From assembly GCA_950295325.1 (NCBI GenBank), contig OX485806.1, positions 53,689,169 to 53,749,168 on the forward strand: DNA of 60,000 bases, given 5' to 3'. Positions 44,690 through 56,985 of the stretch are shown here, one piece after another. The translations under genes were made by a program, and so were the position numbers. This DNA comes from Polytrichum commune (lineage: Eukaryota > Streptophyta > Polytrichopsida > Polytrichales > Polytrichaceae). The notes under the pieces were generated by a model. That model worked only from the letters and a program-made list of their open reading frames with translations, was not told where the DNA came from and made no database searches. Within the stretch, counting starts at the first letter, position 1. Each line of letters begins with the position of its first letter.

Positions 44690-45914
44690 ATCAATGCCTA
44701 CGCTTCTTTTTATTGGAACCCTTAGTCTTAGTTTCTTCAAAGTGTTTTACTAATTCCTTGGCGTTCACCATGTCTCTTGCCGCCATCCAAGCGGTTTCTT
44801 TCTCATGGTATCTTCACCATTTCACCAAGTACACCTTTGTAATTAATTTTTCTTTTCTTTTCTCTTGGGCTTCCTATGCTTGAGGATGCCCTCTTACCTC
44901 ATGTTTTCGAATGACGTCCACAAGGTCGGGAGGTGGCCTAATCACTTACTTGCAATTGGGCCACAAGGTGTCTTCCTTAAATGGCTTTAGGAATGAGACA
45001 TGAAATGTTAGATGCACTTTGATCTCGGGCGGTAATTCCAACTTATATATATCCTGGAACACTTGTTCCACAATGGGTAACAGAGCTCCAATTTTGGACA
45101 TGAACTTGGGAGTGAGGCCTTCCGGCTAAGTGAAGTTGTTCACATTCAACAACACCTTTTGGCCCACCTCATTCTCCACTTCGCATCTTCCGGCATTGAT
45201 TCGCACTCCGTAGCACCTTCGGCCTTTCTCCACCAACAACTTGGTTATCTCCAAGACTTGTTTACATCCTTGGCCAAGTCCTCACCATCTTGGTTGAACT
45301 CTAGTGTTGAATGTGCCCCCTCGAGAGCTAGGTTAATAGGTTGGAGCGCATGCACTCCATAAGCCACCATAAAAGACCACCCCTTGGTAGCCAAGTGCGT
45401 GCCTACATTGCAATTACACTCTGCTCGACCCACATAGTCCGCCCAATCTCCTTGGTCCGCCCCCACCAAGTTCCTCAAGTATTGCTTCAAGACTCCATTC
45501 ACATCCTCCGCTTTCCCATCCACTTGGGAATGCAAGGCCGTGCTAAACCTTAGTTTCATTCCGACCTCCTTAGAGAAATGCATTGAAAATGCACTTGTGA
45601 ACTTTGGATCTTGATCCCACACAATCACTTTTGGCAACCCGTGGTGCCTCAACCATGCTTTGAGAAAAAGCTATGCGGTCTCCAACGCGGTGGCGGTTCC
45701 CACAATCGGCACCATGTGTGCCAATTTGGCAAACCGCTCTACCATCAACAAGATGGCATCATACCCATGTGACTCCGGCAAACTTGTGATCAAGTCCATG
45801 CACATACTATGTCATGGCCCCGGCGGGATAGGCAACCGTTGCAAGAAACCCCCTTGTTTTTGGTAAGAGGCTCGGTTCACTTGGCACTTAATCCAAACCT
45901 TCACAAAGTTGGCT
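44690..45914 (-). pseudogene. E6 pol remnant: chromodomain trace and integrase
   Basis: Integrase is readable at 45245-45652 on the - strand. It shares the TAG after NFT (about 45126) and the TAG after ETA (about 45671) with E1-E3. At the zinc-finger Cys position it has Trp (TGG) instead of the TGA of E1, E2 and E4. Confidence 0.82.
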
Positions 45915-47345
45915 TGTGAGCCCTAAATCCCCACCCTTATTCGTCGTAGTCCAAGTGGAGGTTTAGCACTCACATGGATTGAACTTATAAAACTAACAAT
46001 TTAACTGGTGTGGGCACAATCCACGTGCCACATTTCCATAAATAATTCCACTTTGAAAACACTGAGATCACAAGCATTGAAAAATGCCGTTGGTTGTTAG
46101 GTGTGCTACCCGAATCCTTCCTACTAATTTTCCCTTAACCCCTTTAGCCTTAACTATTAACTAGTGAGGTTGTTGGAGTAAGTGGCCTCCTTTGGTTCGG
46201 CCTATCATTAATTACCCTCAGGCTTCCCTAACATGGTTGGTCCTTCACTTAATACCAAGGTTGGCCTTGTTGGTACTCGGTCTCGTTAGGACTCGGCCAC
46301 TGTGAGCCCAAAAAGGATGCCCACATTTGTTGTTATTCTTATTAGTGTGCTAGGACTTGGTTTTTTAATTGTGATCGCTATTCAAAAAACTAAAAAGAGT
46401 GCAAGCCTTGTGCTTGGGTTGTTCTTGAGTTAACAGTGAATTATATCACTGGTGTGTTGTGAGAGGGTTAATGTTAATTGGATTGAGTTAAAGGTGTTTA
46501 CGTATGGGACTTAAGTCGGTTGGGGTAAATGTTACTGTTAGGTTAAGGTGCTGGGATTAAGTAACCTTGTGGGGCATGTCAACTGTTCGAATTAGGCTGA
46601 TGGGCTGTTTGTTAAGGGCAAGGTCACCGGACCCTAGAAAATCCCGGGCCTCCGGGTTTGGGTACTGCCCACCGTTAGGCTACTACTCTCGGGGAAGCCT
46701 GATAGAGGAAGGAGAGTTTTCGGTCATCTCGACACACAACCACCACTGTGCGGCTCACCTCAAGACATAAATGCTAGTTTGGTGACAAGAAGGCGGGGAT
46801 CACCTCTGAAAAGGGAGGCAGCTACAGCTGCATGAAGGGGACGAGGTTGAATGGATGTGTAAGGTGCACAGGAAGGTGACTAGCTGAATTGAAAACAGAT
46901 TGACACCTGGGCCGCAATCTCGAAGCTGGCCGAAGGTGCCTCGTACAACTAAGGAGTTGAATGCACTCAGCTCGGTGGAATGTGGTTGTGAAGAGACAAT
47001 GCAGTATGAGGAATCTGTGACCTTGTGGCTGTAGAGGGAGAGCCCTTGGATGGTAGTTCAAAATTTCAAGTCAGGCCGAATTGATTTCAGCTGCGGGTAT
47101 CACAATCTGTTATGAGGCGGTGAAGCAATACACATGGATTCTCGAACACTGCGAGGACAAGCTCCTGGCACCTTACACCATTCCGCAGCTAAAAGAGTAT
47201 GTCTTGCGAGTAATCCGAGAAAGAGAAACTTCCATCACCAAGAAGCGATTTGGCACTCCATACCCCCGAACCATCTTGCATACAGATCATTAGCAGCAGC
47301 ATTAGACCATGGGGACATGCTCTTCGCGGGGGGGGGGGATAAAAT
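45915..47345. other. Unassigned, probably retrotransposon interior or LTR
   Basis: Begins TGTGAGCCCTAAATCC exactly where E6 breaks, so it may be the start of another LTR. No convincing gene. A 70-codon open stretch at 47081-47293 (+) has ordinary protein composition but is not recognised. At 47328-47345 a run of eleven G followed by ATAAAA just before TGTGTAGCC resembles a polypurine tract and LTR start. Confidence 0.4.
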
Positions 47346-50300
47346 GTGTAGCCATTAAACGACCGCACTGCGCCGCACCGGCGGCGGTGCCAAGAACACC
47401 AAGAGGAGAACACTGAGATTGGAAGCTGAAGGACTGAGGGCCCAGAAAATGATGTTGGAGAGAGGATGGGGAGACAGTGAAGCGACCAAGAGGATGATGG
47501 GATTTAGGGCCGCCACTGAAGATGGCCACGTGTTCAAAGGAGCAGGAGCCGCTTAAGTACGAGCCGGGAAGAGGGGAACTCCCTGGAGCGCCTGGGAACG
47601 AAGGAGCAGCCCGGGAACGCCGACGATCTTGGGAACGGCGCGGGAACGAGCCGGGAGCGGCTAAGTTGGGAATGTACCGCCGTGAACGAGGGAGCGTCAC
47701 CCGGGAACGGCTTAGGAGGAGCCAGGGACAAGGGAACGCCCGGGAACGGCTTAGGAGGAGCCAAGGACAAGGGAACGCCCGGAGCGGCTCGGGGAGACAA
47801 CTTCGGGAACGGCCGAGAACGATTAGAAAACGGGCCGGGAACAACCCGAGAATCGAAGAGGCATTCTAATTAAGACACGTGTTAGAATTAGAGTAATGAG
47901 TGAGGTAGATGAATGAACTCTCAACCGAGGATATGTACCTAGTTAGAACATATCAATGGTGGTAGATTATTAGCATTTAGATTAGGTCGGTTGAATCCAT
48001 GTTATTTTTAGATACATATCTATTTATAGCCGAGACTGATATTTGAGGAAATTAGACAAATGGTAGATTCAAAACACTATATAAAGGGGGCAAGTTAAGA
48101 CCCCTATTACACTTCATTTGCCGCGGAACACTAGTCGTGAAGTGTCTTAAAGAGGCCGTACGAACAACCCTTTGGAGACCAAAGGACTCGTGGACCTCGA
48201 ACCTTAATAGCTTAAAGAGGCCGTATGAACGACCTTTTGGAGACCAAAGGACTCGTGGACCTCGAACCAAACTTAGGATTCAAAGCCGATGAAAGGCCAG
48301 CGAAAGCTTAAAGGAAATTAAGCGAAACTTATGAGATAGACAAAGAGACCTTCAAAAGTCATCGGAATTACACACGAACTCAAGTAGGAACTTGAGGAAC
48401 GGCCAACCATGTACAAAGGCCAATCAAGTGGAGCTAATTAAGGTCGAAAAAAACTCTGAAAAGACTGTGATTTACTTAAGAGAAAACTTTTCATGAAACA
48501 ACATTGTAAGAAGCCGGAAGAGGCTAACTCTTTGGATGATCAATCATAAAGATTTGTGTACAGAAACACTTGAGCTTTAAAAGGACTTGAGTCACCAATC
48601 ACCTACTTGAGCAAATTTTGGACTAAAGGTGTGTTATCCATTGCATTAGGCTAAGGATTGTAACCAAGGATTTCTACTCAAGCAAAGCCGCCAAGTAGGC
48701 GAATTCCACATCTTGTCACCATTATACCTACACTAAGATTTCACGTCATTCCAATCTAAGGAAACTTAGGAATAGTAAGTTAAGGTGTTGAAATCTAACC
48801 AAGGATATCTCGGAGAATTCTACCCAATAGATCTTGAGAATTCGGAATTACACCTAAGTAAGAGAATGTGAACTTTGTGGACTAAGAATAAATTCATAAA
48901 TCAAAAAGGAAAGGAATACAACAATTGTAAGTATATTCGAATTACATTAGTGAAGGAGTATGTTTGAACCTCAAAAGATCTTAGTACAAAATTCTTAGAA
49001 TTGAAATGGAATAAGAATATTTCATGATCATTCAAACCATGAAAGATATTGTATGTAAGGATAAGAGTTTCCTTTAAAACACTTAACCGTGACATTAAGT
49101 TTTAGGGAAACATAAACTTGTGTTAAGTGCAAAACTTAGCATTAAAACAAACATACAAGCAGATAATGGAACTTAGAAAGCCAAATTGAAAGGCACTAGA
49201 AAGAGACAGAATCGGATCCAAAAAGGAGAATGGAACTGAAGAATGGAGCTGTGACCGTAAAGAGAATGGAGCCGTGACCGTATAAAGAATGGAGCTGGTC
49301 GAAGGAGGAGAAGGAGAGCTGTAGGAGAATGGAGCAGGTTGCGGGAAGATTGGGAGCTGGCCGAAGAAGACGACGGCTTGGCATTAGGGCTCGGTCACGG
49401 AGATAGGACCCACGGCCTCAGGGGCCTCTACTCACGGGTTTAGACCCTGTCACGGAAACACAAGGCTTACGCGCGGCTATAAGACCTTTTTACATGATAT
49501 TGGGACTACCAGGGATTAGTAAGAGGAATTTAAGAAATTTAAGGCCGAGCTAGAGACATTATGAAGTAATTAGGATTGGGATTTGAAAACATTTTGAAGA
49601 AGCATTAATGAAGTATGTTAGGATATAGGATGTTGAGGTTTTAAAGACCATTAAAAAGGCATGATGGCCGAATATAGGAATATAGAATTTTGGAAACATT
49701 ATGAAGTAGAATATAGGAATGATGTAAGAATGATTTCTATACATTATGAAGATCTTATGGAACTTCATAATATGAGATCAAAGCATGATGTAAGCATTGT
49801 CTAAATATTATAAAAAGACACGATATGTAGCTACGACAAAGATAGAGTGGCATTCCCATAATATGAACATATAAGAGCTTCGACGGTTATAACCGTTTTT
49901 TGATAGATACGATCCACGGATGTCATAGATGAGTAGTTATCTAGGATAGGAAAGATTGGGACTCCGCGGATATAGATTTTGAATCAAGTAAGAAAGACTA
50001 TATAAGGGAAGCATTTTAGGAGACCTATACCTCATTTTCTATACAACGAAGTTATCTTAAATTTGAGTGTCAAAAACACTTGAAGCTTTTTGTATCTCTC
50101 CTCTCGGAGCATTTTTGCAATACATTATCTTTTCTACAAATGCGTGTGATCTTTCTACCTCTCTCTCAAATTGAACTATGAGTCGTCAATGGTACTTTGT
50201 AGCTTATGTGATTGAGTAACCGAGAGTAGAATAGATTGAGTAGACTCTTTTGAGAAAGAACTCAAAAGATAGTATGAGGGTGAGAACAAAGCACTCAAGA

Positions 50301-51888
50301 CAAATTGGAGAATCAATGGAACTTTGAGAAGGATTGAATTAAGAAAGCGATTGTCAAACTTGAGTGAAGGAAACAAGATTATCTCTCAAAGCGGAACTTA
50401 TCATTGATCTCCTCAAAAGGGAATTATAAATATACATGTGATTGAATGATTGAAGAATTATATGCATGTTATGATTTAAGCAAAACAACTTAACGAATGC
50501 AACTCCTTCAAAAGAGGAGGAGCTTATTATTGAAAACTACATAATTGACTTATAAGTATTATACATATTATACTACATATGGATTGTTGAACTTATGATT
50601 AACAAGAATGATGAAGACATTAATTCATATCAAAGTTTGAATACATATGAATGAAGTAATATTACTTACTACAATTGTTATTGAAGCTTCTTACTTTAAG
50701 ATTCTTTGTGAGTTGTTGGATGTCATTACATTTTGAAGGATTATCTATTCAAGAGAAGATCTCTCTCTCTTGAGCAAAACTCAAGAGAGATATGTTTATC
50801 TTCTCGTCATCAAGAAACACTTTGTAGTAAAAGTGTTTTTTCTCTTAAGATACTTTGTGAGTTGTTGGATGTCATTAACAATGAAAAATGAGATCTTCCT
50901 CTTGAATAAACCTCAAGAGAGTTATAATTATTCTTGTCATTAAAACACTTTGAATGTTAAACGTGACATTGCAAAACAATCAATGATGTGTTCATGAAAT
51001 TATAACTACTATATGCATACATGTCAAGTTACAATATTATAAGTAGTAACACTTGACTTTAAAAAGGAAGACTCAAGAATATTAGATTTTCTTCATCATT
51101 ATAAGATTATTATCATTTGTGTGATTAATGTGTATGAACTACTAACATTAAGGATTCATACAATTTATTGAATACTATATTATTATCAAGGATATTGTTA
51201 CACCTCTTGAAGCTTTCTTTAAATCTAATGATTCTTATTATCAATGATGTCTTACATTGAGAGTAAGAATTAAGATAATGAGATTGTGTTCACTCCAATA
51301 ATTATATTCATATCATAAGGAGAAGAGAGGGATTATTAATTCGATACCGAACATATTAATGAGGCACGGTAATTCTCAAGCGAATATAAATTTACGTGAT
51401 GTCTCACCATGAGTCTTCTTGAGCTAAATTGCAAGGGAACGACCCACGGTGTGCATCAACTTGGAGATCTAAAACAACTAATCCTTAGGGATTCTAAGAG
51501 GACATAAAAGAGATACAAATATATTATTACAACATAACATGGTATCGAGTTCTTAAATAAGTATTGGAGAAACTAGAGAACTCTCATGAGTCGCATTTAG
51601 TGAGAGAGTATGCTGGAAGATATAAACATCTTAAGGATATAAATGCACTTAACCTTGACATTAGGCTTTAAAGGAACATAAACTTGCAACTTAGGTCAAC
51701 TACTCCTTGAGAATTCCAAAGAATATTAAGATTACATGTTACAAGACTAAGGTAACAGAGAGAATACAAACACCTTCACAAATATGAAAAGCTAAGAGGA
51801 TCTAATTTTGGTGGGAGTAATTTCCATGTAAACCGGTTCAGCAGCGGGTTACACCGTCTAAGGCTGAGGGTTGAAGGTGACCTCGACA
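47346..51888 (+). repeat. LTR-like DNA related to B1, probably two overlapping or nested copies
   Basis: Starts TGTGTAGCC after a possible polypurine tract. Two TATA boxes in similar context occur (CTATATAAAG at 48078-48087 and ACTATATAAG at 49998-50007). The string CACTTAACC.TGACATTA followed by AACATAAACTTG occurs near 49080 and again near 51648, and the right end (51798-51888) matches the right end of B1. GC-rich GGGAACG repeats at 47570-47830 parallel the GGGACCGG repeats at the start of B1. Most likely one B-type LTR interrupted or followed by another; the exact borders are not certain. Confidence 0.5.
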
Positions 51889-52188
51889 TTCGCAAGAAGC
51901 AACCTCGCACCGAGCTGACTGGTGCAAGATGTGAGAGCTTCGGTGAAGGGGCAACTGCCAGGCTCTACTGGGGAAGACCCCTGGTGACAAAGGAAGGCCG
52001 GTCACTGGACTAGAGAGTGTACTAGGAGGCCAGGGGCCGAAGCCATGCCTGACCAGCAATGACGGGCAAGCCGTTGGAAAACTCCCTGAAATTGCTGTGA
52101 ACCGGTTAAGACTGAAGGGGTTTGGAGCCTCCGAGCTAACTCAGATGAGGCTTCGTCATTACTCAAACCAACTACCAAGGTGAGAAGG
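51889..52188. other. Unassigned sequence after the B-type LTR
   Basis: 300 bp without a gene. It could be retrotransposon interior. No primer-binding site is recognised. Confidence 0.4.
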
Positions 52189-53161
52189 TGTCGCAACCTT
52201 TGCTAGCCCCCCTTGACCATCTTGCAAATTTTTGTTTCTAGCAAAGGTTATGAGCGCTAACCCTTCGCATTCCCCCATGCTAATGGTTAGCTCCTCCTAC
52301 CCCGGACCTAAAGTTCACAAGAGGGAACCAACCTTCCTACTTTGCTTTCGGGACTCACCCCTTAATCGGTAACCCATTTCCCCAATGTGGACTTCCATCC
52401 ATGGAAGTCCAATCGTATGTTGATCATCGCATTGACGGAGCAACACTACAACAACCCGAACCATACTAGGCAACTCTGGCCTCACAATGGGCCAAAGCCC
52501 ATGGATGCCATGCCGTTCCGCCTCGGGTGGGTGAGGCCACACCACCTCACCCATATAAGCTTCTAGGACTTTACGCGGGGCCCCTACCCCACCGTCAAGA
52601 GACCTCTTGTCTCTCTACCAAGAGTTGGGGCCAAGTAGACATTTTCCCTTAGCCGCTGGGCCTAGAAGCCCCCAGCAGCTTCAGACCATCATAACTTCCT
52701 TGTATTATGTTTGCTGCCAATTACTAACCACTCCACCTTCATCTACGCTTCACGTAGATGCCGATGGACTCTTCACTTGCCCCATTCAGGCAAGTATTTA
52801 CGAAGTTATGCCTGTTTGAACCTTGGCAGTCCCCGGAATCACTCCCAGGCACTTCTGTATCAGGGCGCTGTCCTAGGACAGCGCCCCACTCAAATGGCCA
52901 TAACTCCTAGCTCACACCTCTGATTGAGGTGTTCTTGAGCGTTCTAGAATCACCACGCCATGAGCTACGCATAGCTCTTGGCTTTACCCTCATGCCTCCT
53001 AGTCTCCATGGGTGGGAGGTGTTCCCAACGCCCTGGGCCCTCACCCACACTAGGATCACTTGAGCCCTCTCACCAACAGCGCCATAAGTCCTGGGTGTCA
53101 CTCCGGGGTCCCTTTTGTGCTTGTGGTATTTCGAATACTCCTCATGTAGAGGTGCGCGATA
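52189..53161 (-). mobile_element. S5, solo LTR of the chromovirus family
   Basis: 973 bp, TGTCGCAACC to GTGCGCGATA (end changed from ACA). Flanks GAAGG (52184-52188) and GATGG (53162-53166) fit a 5-bp duplication with one change. Confidence 0.85.
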
Positions 53162-53570
53162 GATGGATAGTTTAGGAAGGGTTCTAGGGGAATTAGTAGG
53201 CACATGAGACATTGTATGCAATTCTTGTGTGGATTTAGGGGGGGGTGACTTGGGTTATGAGCATTTGAATGTGAGGTGATTTGGGAAGGGAGATGTAAGG
53301 ACAAGAAAAGTATTTTTTCAATACTTGGAACCTCCATCTGGAATAAAAGTGTGTGTTTGAATTTACCATTGGATGAAGCTAAATAATGCTAGGAGATTGG
53401 AGGGTATGAAGTAAGAGATGGGAGCAACCTGCCCCCACCTGGACTACGATGCTAAGGGTGGGAGGATAGGCCTCACATAAATGGTGCGTTTGCCAGGAGT
53501 GGAGCGGGAATTAGGATCAAGACTTGGAGGCACAAACTTGAGAAAAAGGAAGGAGCGCTTGGGCGTGGTA
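53162..53570. other. Unassigned spacer
   Basis: About 410 bp, purine-rich in parts (GGGGGGGG near 53239). No gene, and no similarity noted to other parts of the window. Confidence 0.5.
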
Positions 53571-54507
53571 TGTCGCGCACCTCTCCATGAGGAGTGCCCG
53601 CAACACCATGGGCACAAGGGGGACCCCGGAGTAACACCCGGGACTTGTGGCGCCGTTGGTGAGAGGGCCCAAGTACTCTTAATGTGGGTGAGGGCCCCCG
53701 GCGTTGAGAACGCCTCTCACCCACGGGGACTAAGAGTCATGAGGGTAAGGCCATAAGTTATGAGTAGCTTATGGCGGTGGAATTCTAGAATGCTAAGGAA
53801 CACCTCAATCGGAGGTGCTAGCTAGGAGACATGGAAATTTGAGTGGGACGTTGTCCCGGGACAACACCCTGGGACAGCAGTGACCTGGGAGTGGTGCCCG
53901 GGACTGCCAAGGTTTGAGGAGCTATAACTTCCTCAATACTTGTTTGAATGAGGCAAGTGAGGGGTCCGTCGGCATCTACGCAAAGAGTAGGTGACAATAG
54001 GGGGGTCGCTTGAGAACATCAAACATCATATGTAGAAGTTATGGTGGTCTGAAGCTGCTGGGAGGTTCTAGCCCCAGTGGCTAAGGGAAAATGTCCACTT
54101 GGCGCCAACCCTTGTAGAGAGACAAAAGGATACTTGATGGTGGGGTAGGGGCCCCGCCCAAAGTCCTAGAGGCTTATATGGGTGAGGCGGCTTAGCCGAC
54201 CGACCCCCCGGAGCACACTTGGCAATGTGCTCCGGGTAGTTGTAGTGTTGTTTTGGGAACAAGATGATCAACTCAAGAGTGGACTTCCATGGATAGAAGT
54301 CCACCTTAGCCATGGGCTACCTACTAAGGGGAGAGTCTTGAATGCATGTGTAGGAGGATTTGGTGACCAAGCCATGAGATTGAAGGTGCGCGGTTTTGGG
54401 AGCTAACGATGCATGTGCGTGGGATGTGCAGGTTAGCGTTCGTGGCACTTGCTAGGTTGGAAAGGCGATCAAGCTAAGTGAAGGAAAACTAGCAAGGGTT
54501 GCGACAC
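53571..54507 (+). repeat. E5 5' LTR
   Basis: 937 bp, TGTCGCGCACC to GGTTGCGACA. The block after the TATA-like GGCTTATATGGG differs from the rest of the family. Preceded by TGGTA; the partner duplication is not in the window. Confidence 0.9.
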
Positions 54508-54509
54508 GT

Positions 54510-54521
54510 GGTATCAGAGCA
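54510..54521 (+). other. Primer-binding site (E5)
   Basis: TGGTATCAGAGC, two bases after the LTR. Confidence 0.94.
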
Positions 54522-54557
54522 AGGTTCATGTATTTGAGCTAGCATTTTGAGGGAAAC

Positions 54558-55280
54558 ATGGCTATCAAACGTGGGGGTGACGATGGTGAGCCCGGGAATT
54601 CCAAAAAGTTGCGACGCTCAAAACGGAACAAAGATCTTGCCCAAGAGGATGTTGACCCCACCATTGATTCCAATTAAAATGGTGGGGATGATGGTGCAAT
54701 GGGGGACGAAGTGGAGGAATCCCGTGAGAGGGATCGCGTAAACCTTAAAGAAAATTCGGAGGCTAGAATACCAAATGCACCGGAAAACTTGGACGGTAGT
54801 GATGTTGGATTAAAGTTCCAACTCAAAATGCTTGAATTCATGGACTCCGTGAATCAAGAACTCAAGCGTGGCAAGGATGAGAGGGCCCAACAAGACAAAA
54901 TGATCGAGCTCCTCATGATGTAAGGTACTAGGCCTTCTTCTTCAACAACAAAATTGGCGAAGGTTAATATGCCAAGTACATTTTTGGGCCTTGGCAAGGC
55001 GAGGAAGGTCAAAGAATTTTTGTTGGAGATGGATAATTATTACGATGTCCAAAGGCCCGACGAGGACGATAAGGTCTCTATAGCGGTGACCTTTCTAAAA
55101 GATCATGCGCTTCAATGGTGGACAAGCAAAAAAGAGCAAGAGCCCGAGGTGGCGGCAAACTTGACTTGGATCGGCTTCAAGGAATTGCTCGTTAATAGGT
55201 CCACGCCCGAATACCAAGAATTGCGGGAGGGAATGAACTTGGTGCAAATGAGGCACACGGGGAGCTCACGAGGAGGCTAG
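54558..55280 (+). pseudogene. E5 gag, N-terminal and core part
   Basis: From ATG 54558 one frame runs to 55280 with TAA at 54675-54677 and 54921-54923 and a TAG at the end. The part from about 55085 has the Retrotrans_gag signature: HALQWWTS, then TWIGFKELL and a Y-x-x-L-R-E-G-M-x-L region. Just after QMRHTG the sequence jumps to the linker upstream of RT, so the C-terminal gag, zinc knuckles and protease are missing. The core present here is the part deleted from E1, E3 and the E2/E4 chimera. Confidence 0.85.
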
Positions 55281-56358
55281 AAACGATGGGCCTCAACCAA
55301 AGCACATTCGCGAGGTGTTAGAGAGGCACAAGGATGTCCTCACCAACGAGTTGCCGCAAGAGTTACCGCCAACAAGAGAGGTTGATCACAAGATCAAAGT
55401 GATCCCGGGGTCCGAGCCACCATCCAAGGCACCTTATCGATTGAATCAAAAGGAGTTGCTAGAATTGAAGAAACAATTCAACGACTTGCTATCGAGAGGC
55501 TACATTAGGCCGAGCAAATCACCATATGGAGCTCCGGTGCTCTTTGTGGATAAAAAAGATGGCAAGCTATGCATGTGTATCGACTATAGGGCCTTGAATA
55601 AGGTGACCATCAAAAACAACTATCCGGTACCTCGGATTGATGATCTTTTCGACTGGTTGGCGGGGGCTAAGTATTTTAGCCGGATAGATCTAAAATCGGG
55701 GTACTATCAAATTCGAATCGCGGATGGAGATGTGGACAAGACGGCGTGCTGCACAAGGTATGGGTTCTACGAATTTTTGGTGATGCTCTTCGGGTTGTGT
55801 AATGCGCCCTCGACATTCACAACCCTTATAAACACCATTTTTCGAGAGGAAATGGATGACTTCGTGATAGTCTACATTGACGACATCTTGGTGTATTCCA
55901 AGACGGCGGAAGAGCATGCATGCCACCTTGAGGTGGTGCTTCAAAAGCTAAAGGATAACAAGTTGTACGCCAATGGGGAGAAAAGTGACTTTGCTCGACA
56001 AGAAATTGAGTTCTTGGGCCATGTGGTGACGAGGGAGGGAATTAAGCCAGACATGAAAAAGGTAAAGGCAATTCAAGAGTGGAAGCGGCCGTCCACTCAA
56101 AAGAGACTTAGGTCATTCCTTGGCCTAGCCAACTACTACCGCCGCTTCATTCGAGATTTTTCTAAGGTTGCTAGGCCTTTGTCCGACTTGTTAAAGAAGG
56201 GGGTATCCCAAGAGTGGGATGAACCTTGTCACCAAGCCTCTCGGGAACTCAAGAGCAAGTTATCTTCGCCACCCGTGCTTAAGTTTCCGAAGTTGGACAA
56301 GCCTTTTGAAGTGCATACGAATGCGAGTGATTTCGCCATTGGTGGAGTGTTGATGTAA
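55276..56358 (+). pseudogene. E5 reverse transcriptase domain
   Basis: Reverse transcriptase of a Ty3/gypsy polyprotein, which copies the element RNA into DNA in the particle. Open for about 350 codons. Visible motifs are [29 protein letters not shown] with the first catalytic Asp, and YIDD (55872-55883) with the other two. [10 protein letters not shown] starts the connection region. The frame ends in TAA at 56356-56358 within the GGVLM.DG string that starts RNase H. E1 has TAA at the same codon. The next domain continues in the same frame. There is no natural start, because this was part of a larger gag-pol. Confidence 0.9.
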
Positions 56359-56985
56359 GACGGACGGTCCATTGCTTATGAGAGCAAGAAACTTGATGGT
56401 TGTCAAAGAAGATGGCCGACTCATGAAAAAGAATTCTTTGCCGTAGTGCATTGCTTGAAGACGCGGCAACACTATTTGGGGTTGCACAAGGCTAAGGTGT
56501 ACACGGACAATGTGTCCTTGAATTATTTTAAGACACAAGCGCAAGTAAGCGCCAAGCAATTGCGGTGGCACGATACCTTGGCGTTTATGAATGTGGAGTT
56601 GATCCACAAACCGGGCCGTGACAATGTGGTGCCGGACGCGCTAAGTAGACGGGAGGAGTTCCAAGCAATGAGCATGACACAAACCTTGCGGCTAATGTAC
56701 AAAGGCGAAGGAGACTTGCAACGCAAGTTAAGGGAGGGGTACATCAACGACCCCAAAGCACAAAGGCTTTTAGGTGAGCTCCGCAAAGGCAAGGCGTTCA
56801 AGGAGATCAAGTTGGTGAACGGATTGCTCAAGTATAAGCAAAGTCGGGTGTATGTGCCACAAGGCAAGTTGAGGCTATTGGTTTTGAAAGAAGAACATGA
56901 TAGTCCCATTGCCGGCCATAGAGGGGAAAAAACCACCATAGCGGCGGTGTCAAAGAGGTACTATTGGCCAGGCATGAAAGAATAA
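56359..56985 (+). pseudogene. E5 RNase H and integrase zinc-finger start
   Basis: Same frame as RT. YESKKLDGCQRRWPTHEKE, HYLGLHKAKVYTDN and PDALSRRE are typical Ty3/gypsy RNase H strings. From about 56830 the integrase N-terminal zinc finger begins (the first His of HHCC in HDSPIAGHRG). Stop TAA at 56983-56985 replaces a Glu or Gln codon. Confidence 0.88.

Larger units (their letters stand above)
43198..45914 (-). mobile_element. E6, truncated chromovirus (partial 3' LTR, 3' untranslated region, part of pol)
   Basis: It enters the LTR about 290 bp in from its end (ACAACAACCCGAAGCATACTAGG), without the usual terminus or a target duplication, so a deletion or recombination joined it to the gene copy. 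It then has the polypurine tract at 43878 and the family 3' region. Integrase breaks at 45914. No 5' LTR or gag. Confidence 0.85.

Noticed and set aside
45915-47345. A host gene around the 70-codon frame 47081-47293
   Set aside because: No splice sites, no recognisable domain, and it lies just upstream of a probable polypurine tract and LTR start, so retrotransposon interior is more likely.
47522-47869. 115-codon frame rich in Gly, Arg and Glu, with overlapping frames on the other strand
   Set aside because: It is produced by GC-rich GGGAACG-type repeats in an LTR-like region, and several frames are open at once.
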